Of a stretch of DNA of 7,014 nucleotides, positions 1 to 6,537 are shown one piece after another. The DNA comes from Chitinophagaceae bacterium (GTDB lineage: Bacteria; Bacteroidota; Bacteroidia; Chitinophagales; Chitinophagaceae), in contig JAHEZA010000130.1 in the NCBI GenBank assembly GCA_023251335.1, positions 1 through 7,014 on the forward strand, read 5' to 3'. Each line of letters begins with the position of its first letter. The stretch's first letter is position 1. The translations under genes were made by a program, and so were the position numbers. Below the pieces are notes generated by a model. It was not told the origin of the DNA. It saw nothing but the letters and a program-made list of their open reading frames with translations, and did not search any database.

Positions 1-114
1 AATAATAGTAACGGAGCTTTCAACTTCGGTTAAATACAAAGCGCCTGGTGTGTATTTTATTTTATATCCGAATTGCTTAATTACGGTTGATTTTCCCTTA
101 ACAAGAAAAATCAT
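1..114 (-). CDS. Unrecognised protein, N-terminal part only (runs off the left edge)
   Basis: An open frame of 38 codons starts at the ATG at 114-112 and stays open to base 1, so the gene continues outside the window. The visible protein begins MIFLVKGKSTVIKQFGYK and ends with ESSVTII. It mixes lysines with beta-type hydrophobic/polar alternation. I recognise no family. It lies 30 bases after the stop of the S41 peptidase gene on the same strand, which fits a third gene of the thiL operon. The frame is the same as that of the peptidase, so codons between the peptidase stop (147-145) and this ATG are also open; an earlier non-ATG start is therefore possible. No clear ribosome binding site is visible, which is usual in Bacteroidota. 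It could still be chance coding, because only 114 bases are seen. Confidence 0.5.
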   Translation of the reverse strand, partial: MIFLVKGKSTVIKQFGYKIKYTPGALYLTEVESSVTII

Positions 115-144
115 AGGCAGTAAACAAATAAATTTTAAAGATTT

Positions 145-1596
145 TTATTTAGTCAGTTCCTTCACTACTTCCATTTTTGTATCAACACCATTTAGAACGT
201 CGCGCCAGTCTGGCCCTACATAAATATCTGGCATTACCCCGGTACCTTTTTCAGGAATATGTTGATATTGAACCAATCTAAAAACCGGTAACCTCACTCT
301 CAATTTAGTATTAGGCAACGTGATATTGGGTATCATAATACCTGAATTTCCATACCATCCCCCTCCGGTTTCTTCGCCCACAAGCTTTATGTTTTTTTGC
401 CCTTTCAAGTCGCTACAAAAAAGAGACGACGCGGAAAAAGTAAGCCCATTGATAAGAACGTAAACATTTCCCTGAAAGTGATTTTTTCGTTTAGGCTTGA
501 ACGTATGCCTTTCCCAATAACCGAAATGGTAATTGCCATCTTTCTTTTTATGAGTGACAAATTTCAAACCGATATTATTAAAAAATCCGGCAGAAATGTG
601 CTTGGTATAAGGAGTCAACGTATTGGATTTAGCGTATGCAGAGTCGGCAATTTTAAAGGATGTATCGCGTAAAAATTTTGTAAGAGAAACGGATTTAATA
701 ATGTCGCCCCCGCCATTAGCTCTTATGTCTATTACCAGGTTGCGGGTTTTATTTTTTCGCATTTCACGAAACGATCTTCTAAAAAAGGTTTTCAAATGGC
801 CTTTGGAAAAGCCATTCACTGTCATCAATGCAAAAGTAGAATCATAGGTTAAGGAACGAATACCTTCCATCTTTTCACGATGAGTGATTTTAATTTTTCT
901 TTTTTTGACTTTCTTTTCCTCTTTAGTGCTATCTGCTGGCGGTGTGAAATATGGAATTTTTACACTCTTCGCCACACCGTTGCTGTCTGTATAATCGACA
1001 TCATAGCTTTTATAGAGGCCGAAAATATTACGATGAAAATAAGGAAAGTCTGAACTAAGCCTGATATAATTTACATTTTCAGTATAACCATCTTCTACCA
1101 TAAAATGAAACATATAATCAATCATATCGGCGGTTTTTATACCATTGATAGCTGTAATAAAATCACCGTTCCTAATCAGTGAATCTTTGTCATTCAAATC
1201 GGCAACGACCATCATACTGTCCTTCCAAACTTTTAAATAGAGAGGAAAAGAAGGAATGATTTTATTTTTTATAAAATGATTCCAACCTTTACTCATAGTG
1301 AAGCTGGTATGCCCACAATGAATTGTAGCGGTAACAGGCGCCAGAATTTTCCAGCCAAATTGAAGTTCGGTCATTGAGTCTTGTATGGCATGATATCCCT
1401 CATCAAAATAATAATCCATACTATCTTTTGAGGTGTACCAATAAAGGGAGGGATGTTTTTTTTCAAGAATATTCCTCAGCAAAGAATAATCTTGTTGCAG
1501 TTGCTCTTTGGAATATTTTTTATTGGGATTGTAATCTCTGCTAACCGAACAGGAGAAAAATAATGGCAGTAAGAACAAATAAAATAATCGCCTCAT
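145..1596 (-). CDS. S41-family peptidase, probable lipoprotein
   Basis: A 483-residue protein of the S41 (C-terminal-processing/tricorn-like) serine peptidase group, probably envelope-anchored. The N-terminus is a short signal sequence, MRRLFYLFLLPLFFSC, with Cys16 in a loose lipobox. Residues 30-110 are a helical N-terminal region containing CGHT (His96), a plausible catalytic histidine. Residues 117-170 look PDZ-like, including RNGDFITAINGI at 142-153. The peptidase core begins near 255, with VIDIRANGGG at 288-297. It carries TFSASS at 386-391, where Ser388 is the expected nucleophile, and VGEETGGG at 406-413. A lysine-rich insert (226-242) lies before the core. Ctp-type members have a catalytic lysine at the GEE position; here it is Glu409, which points to the tricorn/IRBP-like Ser-His-Glu arrangement (inference). 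The start is supported by the signal sequence. The gene begins 52 bases after thiL, with no clear promoter between, so co-transcription is likely. The substrate is unknown. Non-proteolytic roles cannot be excluded. Confidence 0.88.
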   Translation of the reverse strand: MRRLFYLFLLPLFFSCSVSRDYNPNKKYSKEQLQQDYSLLRNILEKKHPSLYWYTSKDSMDYYFDEGYHAIQDSMTELQFGWKILAPVTATIHCGHTSFTMSKGWNHFIKNKIIPSFPLYLKVWKDSMMVVADLNDKDSLIRNGDFITAINGIKTADMIDYMFHFMVEDGYTENVNYIRLSSDFPYFHRNIFGLYKSYDVDYTDSNGVAKSVKIPYFTPPADSTKEEKKVKKRKIKITHREKMEGIRSLTYDSTFALMTVNGFSKGHLKTFFRRSFREMRKNKTRNLVIDIRANGGGDIIKSVSLTKFLRDTSFKIADSAYAKSNTLTPYTKHISAGFFNNIGLKFVTHKKKDGNYHFGYWERHTFKPKRKNHFQGNVYVLINGLTFSASSLFCSDLKGQKNIKLVGEETGGGWYGNSGIMIPNITLPNTKLRVRLPVFRLVQYQHIPEKGTGVMPDIYVGPDWRDVLNGVDTKMEVVKELTK

Positions 1597-1648
1597 GGTT
1601 AGCTGTCCGTATAAAATTATCGCAATAGGTTTTCCTGATTATTTAAAA

Positions 1649-2680
1649 TTATTTTAAAGCATTCCATCCCTGCGCTGTAAGCGGATATTCGTTACCACCT
1701 TTTGTGATGATAACGGCGCCTTTTTCTTTTTCGGTAATGTGGCCAATGACGCTGATATCCGGATTAGCAGAAATGGATTCAAAATCTTTTTGATCAATAG
1801 TAAAAAGCAATTCGTAATCTTCGCCGCCGCTCAGCGCACAAGCTGTAGGATCCAGTTCCAATTTATATGCAAATTGACGCGCCAGATCGTTCACCGGAAT
1901 TTTTTCTTCATAAAGCATGCATCCTGTTTCGCTTTTTTTACAAATATGCAGCAGCTCGCTGCTCAATCCGTCACTGATGTCTATCATGGAGGTCGGCATT
2001 ATTTCCTTTTCCGCAAAAAAATCAATGATATCTCTCCTTGCTTCAGGTTTTAAAATTCTGCCCACAATGTAATCCTGGTTTTCCAGATCAGGCTGCACGC
2101 CTTTGGTTTCTAAATAAACTTTCTTTTCTCTTTCCAGTAGAGTCAATCCCAGGTAAGCACCACCGAGATCGCCACTTACACAGATAAGGTCTCCTTTTTT
2201 CGCGCCACTTCTTGTTACAAATTTATCGGGCGCTACTTCGCCGATAGCAGTCACGCAGATGATAAACCCTTTCTGCGAAGAAGTAGTGTCCCCACCAACA
2301 AGGTCCACACTGTATTTGTCGCACGCTGCATACACACCTTCGTAAAATTCGTCCAGCGCCTCTACGCTGAAACGGTTGCTGAAGGCCACACTCATCGTTA
2401 TTTGTGCCGGTGAAGCATTCATGGCATACACATCACTAAGATTTACAATTACACTTTTATAACCCAAATGTTTCAATGGAGTGTACATCAGATCAAAATG
2501 AATTCCTTCTACCAGCATATCCGTAGTTACTACCGTTTGTTTTCCAAAATGGTCCATCACCGCAGCATCATCGCCAACTGATAAAATGGTGGAAGCATTC
2601 CTGGTTTCATTATTTTTTGTAAGATGGTCTATCAGCCCAAACTCTCCGAGAGAGGATACTTCTGTTCTTTCCGGGTTCAT
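1649..2680 (-). CDS. thiL: Thiamine-monophosphate kinase
   Basis: ThiL uses ATP to phosphorylate thiamine monophosphate to thiamine diphosphate, the last step of coenzyme B1 synthesis, in the cytosol. The 343-residue length is close to the family norm (about 325). Family motifs appear in order: LGEFGLIDHL at 11-20, SVGDDAAV at 34-41 (metal/ATP-binding acidic pair), TTDMLVEGIHFD at 52-63, the SDVYAMNASP segment at 82-91, VGGDTTSS at 128-135, SGDLGGAYLGL at 169-179, MIDISDGLSSEL at 232-243, and SGGEDYELLF at 284-293. All conserved acidic and glycine-rich loops of the PurM/ThiL fold are intact, so an active enzyme is expected. The start MNPERTEVSSLGEFG places the family N-terminal motif at the usual distance. 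No other thiamine gene and no TPP riboswitch are visible; the likely leader is too short for one. It is the first gene of a leftward unit, followed by the S41 peptidase. Confidence 0.96.
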   Translation of the reverse strand: MNPERTEVSSLGEFGLIDHLTKNNETRNASTILSVGDDAAVMDHFGKQTVVTTDMLVEGIHFDLMYTPLKHLGYKSVIVNLSDVYAMNASPAQITMSVAFSNRFSVEALDEFYEGVYAACDKYSVDLVGGDTTSSQKGFIICVTAIGEVAPDKFVTRSGAKKGDLICVSGDLGGAYLGLTLLEREKKVYLETKGVQPDLENQDYIVGRILKPEARRDIIDFFAEKEIMPTSMIDISDGLSSELLHICKKSETGCMLYEEKIPVNDLARQFAYKLELDPTACALSGGEDYELLFTIDQKDFESISANPDISVIGHITEKEKGAVIITKGGNEYPLTAQGWNALK

Positions 2681-2713
2681 GTTGATCGTTTAAAACTTTT
2701 GCAAATTAGTGGG

Positions 2714-2721
2714 CAAAGTTA
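2714..2721 (-). promoter_or_regulatory. Candidate Bacteroidota -7 box for the thiL operon
   Basis: On the minus strand this reads TAACTTTG, a full match to the Bacteroidota -7 consensus TAnnTTTG. It would start transcription roughly 25-30 bases before the thiL ATG. A TTG at the expected -33 spacing is missing (the strand reads about TATACC there), so the upstream half is weak. A second near-match, TAATTTG, lies closer to the gene. The box is seen directly; its use is inferred. Confidence 0.45.
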
Positions 2722-2978
2722 AACCCAATTTATCGAAGAGGTATAGGAAGAATTTATTGGGGAAAGAGTTTATATTCCGATTTTCGGCTGCCCCTCACCT
2801 TGTGTCTTCATGAATTGTATCTTATTCCCATCGGCAGGAAAAAATTATTCAAACTAAAAGAATGGGGGATTATTTTGTAGAAGAACTCGTGAGACACAAT
2901 CTGGAGAAAAGCGGAATCTTCATTTTTTGTTTGTTTACTATCATTGTTTGATGTTGCCTCACTTATATTCATTGAAAA

Positions 2979-3002
2979 GGCTTCATGCAAATGCACGAAG
3001 CC
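2979..3002 (-). terminator. Rho-independent terminator of the padR-PspC operon
   Basis: On the minus strand a 24-base inverted repeat forms a 10-base-pair stem, with outer arms GGCTTC and GAAGCC, one G-U pair, then inner pairs TGC/GCA, closed by a 4-base loop ATTT. It is followed at once by TTTT (2978-2975). It lies about 30 bases after the PspC gene stop. There is no matching T-run on the plus strand, so it acts leftward only. It stops transcription before the thiL unit. Confidence 0.85.
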
Positions 3003-3032
3003 GTATTCAACTTAAACTACACAACTTAGTTT

Positions 3033-5288
3033 TCAGATGTGCATGATAAAAGAATAAGATTCAGGAAATTTTTCCCGGCAACTTGCCGAAGAAATCGCGG
3101 TGCCTTTTTTTAATTTTTCAATTTTCTGATTGATCTCTTCATTGGATTTATTTAGTGAATCAGTCAATCGTTGTATTTCTTTTTCGCGCGCTGATTTCGC
3201 AGAATCCATTGATGACTGCATCTTCTGTAGCTGCTGTTCCTGCACATTTTTTAAAGAATCTATTTTACTTTGGTTATAACGATATCCGCTCCCGTTATTA
3301 TTTGCAGGTGGCGTTACCATATTATTGTCATCAGAATTATCGTTCCAGTCATCATTATTTCTATCAGACCGCTGACCGTTCAAGGTGTAAAGTCCATCAT
3401 CTTTCATAACGTACGCAACACCATAGCTGAAATCATAATCATCTGTATTATCATTGTTATAATAATACCATTCATTCCCTCCCCAAAAACCTCCAAACCT
3501 CACGCGGTTGCCATAACCAAAATTTTTATTGATCATAATGCGATGGCCTACAGGAACCGCAATAGTAGCTTCGACATATTGATTACGAAATTTGTCTGTT
3601 GTATTTATGGTAATCGCTTTATCCATCATCAATAATGAATCATTTTGGCTGACATTAAAATTGATAAGCGATTTCAATGTGTCCGCATTTCTCCTGTTAT
3701 TTCCATTGCTCATTTTTACGATGATTACCTGGAAACTATCGGTAGGTGATTTGATAATTCTAATTCTTACATTGCGGATGAACGCCGTATCATCAGTAGT
3801 TCCAAGCGTTCCAAAGGGTTCAAAATTAAACCAGCCAATTCTCCGGTAATTAATATTTTGAAATGGCATTACTTCAAGACTTGCAACGGCTGGGTTTTGC
3901 AAAGAAATATTTTCTTCATTTAATGAACTAATGCTTTTGAAATCGCGGCCTACTGATGTAATTAATCCAACAAAGCAAACGATACCCAATATCCAGAGGC
4001 TGATGAATGAATAGCGCATGAGTTTATTAGAAGTTTTTACCCTGGCAAAACTCCTGATGATAAACGTAATAATGCCGATGACGGGTACTGCAATGAAAAA
4101 AAGTAACGTTCCCCATGCTAATACCGTCTGCCAGCCATCAGTGAGTACAAAATCTTTTAGGGGAAATAAACCTATTGCGGCTATTGCAATGCCAAATAAA
4201 GCGACAATTATTGCCAAAGCTATACTGCCCAATACCAGGTACATGAAAATTTTAAAAAGAGTGACAATAATTTTCCCTAATATTCCACTGGAGCGATGAG
4301 CTGCGTAATGCACTTCTTTCCCAAAATCAGATCCTTTTTCTTTCGCCACATTTCCTGCTTCCATTCCCATTTTGCCCATTTTTTCGCCCATTTCTTTTCC
4401 CATTTTTCCCACACGTTGGCCCACCTCTTGCATTTCTTTCAATACTGAATTTTTAATAGAATTCATATCTACTTTTTCTCCTTTCATCTCTAATTTTTCG
4501 GCAGTAGTAACTGCTTCAGGAATTACAAGCCACAGGATAATATAGATTATAAAGCTGCCGGGGCTAAAAGAAAAACTCAGAAAATGAGGGAAAGTGAGCG
4601 GGCCAAAATGTCCCCACCTGAAAATGAAGGTGATAAAAGGGATCAAAAATATAAACCGCGGAAGCCATGGATTTACATCAAAATAGCTTCCTATTCCGCT
4701 ACATACACCACCCAGGATTTTGCCGTCAGGGTTGCGATATAATCTTTTACGAACGCCGTTCTCAACCATGTTGCTACCGGGCACAAACATCCAGAGCAAA
4801 ATGTAAGCAAGGAATCCGATTCCGGAAATGATAAATACGATTCTTACTATTACAGGATCTATTCCAAAATAGGCTGCAATACCGCTACACACACCCCCTA
4901 GTATCTTATTATTTTCATCGCGGTAAAGCCTTTTTCCTTTCCAGCTCCAATCACTTTGATAATAGCCTTCGCTTTTTTCAGATTTTGATTTCTGATCTTT
5001 GCTGTCTGCATCGCCTATATTATCATCGTCATCAAAATCTTCGGGGCGTCCCATATTTTTAATAATGACGTTTACATCATCATCTGTAATGCAGGTGCTG
5101 CCACCCTTCAGACGTTCCTGAAACAGTTCGCTGATGCGGCTTTCAATATCATTGATGATTTCATCCTTGCCTTCTTCGTTGGCAAAATGGCGGCGCAGGC
5201 TTTCTATATACTGTTGCAGCAATTCATAAGAACTTTCTTCGATCGGCACTATCGTACCTTGAAAATTTATATTAATTACCTTTTTCAT
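3033..5288 (-). CDS. Tandem-PspC-domain membrane protein with C-terminal coiled coil
   Basis: A 751-residue membrane protein. Residues 1-88 form a soluble helical domain (MKKVININFQG, then an EEGKDEIINDIESRI helix and CITDDDVNVIIKNMGRPEDF). This domain is typical of Bacteroidota PspC proteins and resembles the HAAS/DUF1700-type domains found beside PadR regulators. Two PspC domains follow, at 119-172 and 181-260, each with KRLYR and KILGGVCSGI and each carrying membrane segments; the second has a longer insertion. Residues 286-326 are a Gly/Met/Lys-rich amphipathic stretch (MGKEMGEKMGKMG). Further membrane segments lie near 336-375, 386-412 and 425-445. Residues 455-640 look beta-rich and lack cysteines, 606-666 are Asn/Asp-rich, and 675-728 are a charged coiled coil. 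PspC in enterobacteria is a membrane partner in phage-shock envelope-stress signalling; a similar sensing or membrane-support role here is inferred. The gene follows padR by 37 bases and is probably co-transcribed with it and regulated by it. The start agrees with the conserved N-terminus. Confidence 0.9.
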   Translation of the reverse strand: MKKVININFQGTIVPIEESSYELLQQYIESLRRHFANEEGKDEIINDIESRISELFQERLKGGSTCITDDDVNVIIKNMGRPEDFDDDDNIGDADSKDQKSKSEKSEGYYQSDWSWKGKRLYRDENNKILGGVCSGIAAYFGIDPVIVRIVFIISGIGFLAYILLWMFVPGSNMVENGVRKRLYRNPDGKILGGVCSGIGSYFDVNPWLPRFIFLIPFITFIFRWGHFGPLTFPHFLSFSFSPGSFIIYIILWLVIPEAVTTAEKLEMKGEKVDMNSIKNSVLKEMQEVGQRVGKMGKEMGEKMGKMGMEAGNVAKEKGSDFGKEVHYAAHRSSGILGKIIVTLFKIFMYLVLGSIALAIIVALFGIAIAAIGLFPLKDFVLTDGWQTVLAWGTLLFFIAVPVIGIITFIIRSFARVKTSNKLMRYSFISLWILGIVCFVGLITSVGRDFKSISSLNEENISLQNPAVASLEVMPFQNINYRRIGWFNFEPFGTLGTTDDTAFIRNVRIRIIKSPTDSFQVIIVKMSNGNNRRNADTLKSLINFNVSQNDSLLMMDKAITINTTDKFRNQYVEATIAVPVGHRIMINKNFGYGNRVRFGGFWGGNEWYYYNNDNTDDYDFSYGVAYVMKDDGLYTLNGQRSDRNNDDWNDNSDDNNMVTPPANNNGSGYRYNQSKIDSLKNVQEQQLQKMQSSMDSAKSAREKEIQRLTDSLNKSNEEINQKIEKLKKGTAISSASCREKFPESYSFIMHI
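4509..4934 (-). repeat. Tandem duplicated PspC domains inside one gene
   Basis: The protein encoded at 4773-4934 (residues 119-172) and 4509-4748 (residues 181-260) repeats the same unit. KRLYRDENNKILGGVCSGIA in the first aligns with KRLYRNPDGKILGGVCSGIG in the second, followed by AYFGIDP versus SYFDVNP, and both end in ILLWMFVP / IILWLVIP. The units are separated by only about 8 residues. The duplication is clear at protein level and diverged at DNA level, so it is old. Confidence 0.9.
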
Positions 5289-5325
5289 TTTAGTTCAATT
5301 TATTGGTTGTTAAGTTGATTTTTAT

Positions 5326-5658
5326 TTATTTGTTCTTCCCTGTGATTGTTTCCACAGCGCCCGCCAGTTCCAGCCATGTAGTCTCCAGTTCATTATAGAA
5401 TTCCGCGCCTTTTTCTGTCAAAGAAAAATATTTTCTTGGCGGGCCGCTATTACTTTCCACCCAGCGATAAGTAAGAAATTCCGCATTTTTTAATCGCGTA
5501 AGCAAAGGGTACAACGTCCCTTCCAGGATATTGAGGTTGGCCGATTTCATTATGTCAATTATATCACTTGGGTATGCCTCGCCCAGTTTTATAATAGACA
5601 AAATGCAAAACTCCAAAACCCCCTTTCGCATCTGGCTTGCTGTGTTATCTATATTCAT
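5326..5658 (-). CDS. PadR-family transcriptional regulator
   Basis: A 110-residue protein consisting of a PadR winged-helix domain with a short C-terminal helix, matching the small (subfamily-2-like) PadR proteins that dimerise and repress transcription. The winged helix covers residues about 10-85. RKGVLEFCILSII (11-23) begins the first helix, LGEAYPSDIIDIM (25-37) follows, and EGTLYPLLTRLKNAEFL (46-62) is the recognition-helix region. SGPPRKYFSLTEKG (71-84) is the signature wing. The C-terminal helix (85-103) probably provides dimer contacts. The gene is first in a unit with the PspC protein; this pairing is common in Bacteroidota and suggests PadR represses its own operon. The promoter upstream has a palindrome and a direct repeat that may be its operators. 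The inducing signal cannot be read from the sequence. Confidence 0.95.
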   Translation of the reverse strand: MNIDNTASQMRKGVLEFCILSIIKLGEAYPSDIIDIMKSANLNILEGTLYPLLTRLKNAEFLTYRWVESNSGPPRKYFSLTEKGAEFYNELETTWLELAGAVETITGKNK

Positions 5659-5701
5659 TGTTATAAATTTTAAAATCTGATTTTGAGATGTTAATCAAAA
5701 T

Positions 5702-5714
5702 TCTTTGACAAAGA
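5702..5714. promoter_or_regulatory. Perfect palindrome over the padR -7 box, candidate operator
   Basis: TCTTTG-A-CAAAGA is a perfect inverted repeat with 6-base arms around one A. It overlaps six of the eight bases of the minus-strand -7 box, so a dimeric repressor bound here would block polymerase. PadR itself is the obvious candidate because it is the first gene downstream. The site does not match the ATGT/ACAT-type operator described for some PadR proteins, so the link is inferred from position alone. Confidence 0.4.
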
Positions 5715-5739
5715 TAATACGATTTATAATACTATGCAA
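5709..5739 (-). promoter_or_regulatory. Bacteroidota promoter for padR-PspC
   Basis: On the minus strand TTG (5739-5737) is followed after exactly 20 bases by TATCTTTG (5716-5709), matching the Bacteroidota sigma consensus TTG, N19-21, TAnnTTTG. The start of transcription would fall near 5702, giving a leader of roughly 45 bases before the padR ATG at 5658. This is the best promoter in the window. Confidence 0.75.
5714..5732. repeat. Direct repeat in the padR promoter spacer
   Basis: ATAATAC occurs at 5714-5720 and again at 5726-5732, a period of 12 bases, between the two promoter elements. The spacing is close to one DNA turn, so two protein subunits could bind the same face. The surrounding DNA is A/T-rich, so chance is a real alternative. 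Confidence 0.35.
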
Positions 5740-5873
5740 TACATATTACTTGCTCTCTTATAGTAGTTAATATAACCAAAGCCGCAATTTCGCAGGGAAT
5801 ACAGTCCAGCAAAGGATTTCGTAGAATTTTTGTGAAGAAATAAAATTTTAAAGTTTTTATGAATGGAAGAATA

Positions 5874-5906
5874 TTTGGATAGGCGGTAAGATTAATTTAC
5901 TTTTTG
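5874..5906 (+). promoter_or_regulatory. Possible weak promoter for the DUF1697 gene
   Basis: TTTG (5874-5877) is followed after 20 bases by TACTTTTTG (5898-5906), which resembles TAnnTTTG with one extra base. If used, transcription would begin only a few bases before the ATG at 5918, giving an almost leaderless message. The short leader and imperfect -7 box make this tentative. Confidence 0.3.
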
Positions 5907-5917
5907 AACCAAAAGTT

Positions 5918-6463
5918 ATGCAAACTTTCATCTCCATACTCAGAGGTATTAATGTAAGTGGCCAAAAGAAAATAGTGATGGCCGATCTGAAATCGCTTTA
6001 TGAGAGCCTGAAATTTACCGATGTGGCCACTTACATTCAAAGCGGCAACGTATCTTTTAAAACAATTGAAAAACTATCTGACATACAACTTGCGGAAAAA
6101 ATTGAAAAAGCGATTTATGAAAGGTATTTGTTTGAGGTACCGGTTATTATCAGGAATGAAGATGAATTGAAAAGAATAATTTCTTACAATCCATTTTTAA
6201 AGGAAAAAAACATAGATGTAAAAAGACTTCATGTTACTTTTCTTTCCGGGATACCGGGTAAAGCGGAAATTAAAAATATATCCGATGGTGACTATTCGCC
6301 CGATCAATTCTTTGTCAAGCATAAAGAAGTTTTCCTGCATACTCCCGCCGGTTATGGCGGAACAAAATTGTCCAATAATTTTTTTGAAAAAAAGCTAAAA
6401 CTGAAAGCTACCACGAGAAATTGGAACACGGTGAATAAATTGTTAGAGATGGCTTCGCAGTAA
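5918..6463 (+). CDS. DUF1697 family protein
   Basis: A 181-residue soluble protein, complete and of the normal family length. The family signature is clear: the N-terminal FISILRGINVSGQKKI (4-19), then LKSLYESLKF (24-33) and TYIQSGNVSF (38-47), a helix near 57-72, VPVIIRNEDEL with NPF (74-93), LHVTFLSG (104-111), and the C-terminal TTRNWNTVNKLLEMA (165-179). DUF1697 proteins have a ferredoxin-like alpha/beta fold and are widespread in bacteria, but their biochemical function is not established, so none is assigned. There is no signal peptide or membrane segment, so it should be cytosolic. The gene stands alone on the plus strand, divergent from padR across a 259-base gap and convergent with the next gene. 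It could share control with padR through that gap, but the better promoter there faces padR only. ATG at 5918 is chosen because the family motif starts right after it. Confidence 0.93.
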   Translation: MQTFISILRGINVSGQKKIVMADLKSLYESLKFTDVATYIQSGNVSFKTIEKLSDIQLAEKIEKAIYERYLFEVPVIIRNEDELKRIISYNPFLKEKNIDVKRLHVTFLSGIPGKAEIKNISDGDYSPDQFFVKHKEVFLHTPAGYGGTKLSNNFFEKKLKLKATTRNWNTVNKLLEMASQ

Positions 6464-6499
6464 ACAAACAAATAATTGAGGTTCCGGTTTTGTTGCCAA

Positions 6500-6531
6500 A
6501 TATCATCTCCTGATATCGTGAAGGATGATAT
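6500..6531. terminator. Inverted repeat between convergent genes, possible weak terminator
   Basis: ATATCATC (6500-6507) and GATGATAT (6524-6531) form an 8-base-pair stem with a 16-base loop. It lies 36 bases after the DUF1697 stop and 6 bases after the stop of the opposing gene, a natural place for a two-way terminator. The stem is A/T-rich and neither side has a strong T-run, so function is uncertain. Confidence 0.3.
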
Positions 6532-6537
6532 GGACAA

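Larger units (their letters stand above)
2681..3032. other. Intergenic region between thiL and the PspC gene, no convincing gene
   Basis: This stretch of 352 bases separates two leftward transcription units. It holds the candidate thiL promoter near 2714-2721 and the terminator of the padR-PspC unit at 2979-3002. The middle part (about 2760-2970) shows no RNA gene fold, no repeat and no recognisable protein. A 62-codon minus frame (2808-2996) begins inside the terminator hairpin and has an unconvincing composition. A 29-codon plus frame (2862-2951, MGDYFVEELVRHNLEKSGIF...) has protein-like codons but no detectable promoter or partner. Confidence 0.6.

Noticed and set aside
397..847. Two overlapping plus-strand open frames (397-672 and 623-847)
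   Set aside because: Both are antisense to the well-supported S41 peptidase gene and show no family signature.
1739..2053. 104-codon plus-strand open frame
   Set aside because: It is antisense to thiL, whose motifs are fully conserved in the other strand.
2681..2720. TPP riboswitch before thiL
   Set aside because: The likely leader is under 40 bases and no thi-box motif is present, so there is no room for the fold.
2808..2996. 62-codon minus-strand open frame in the thiL-PspC gap
   Set aside because: Its start codon lies inside the terminator hairpin of the upstream unit, the composition is Asn/Ser/Phe-rich without a domain, and no promoter is seen.
3076..3088. CGGCAA-C-TTGCCG palindrome near the 3' end of the PspC gene
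   Set aside because: It is inside the coding region, would leave a very small loop, and has no following T-run; a much better terminator lies downstream at 2979-3002.
3155..4299. Several plus-strand open frames of 84-121 codons
   Set aside because: They are antisense shadows of the PspC gene; their Ile/Val-rich content comes from the reverse complement of Asn/Asp codons.
6352..6537. 61-codon minus-strand open frame
   Set aside because: It is mostly antisense to the conserved C-terminus of the DUF1697 protein.
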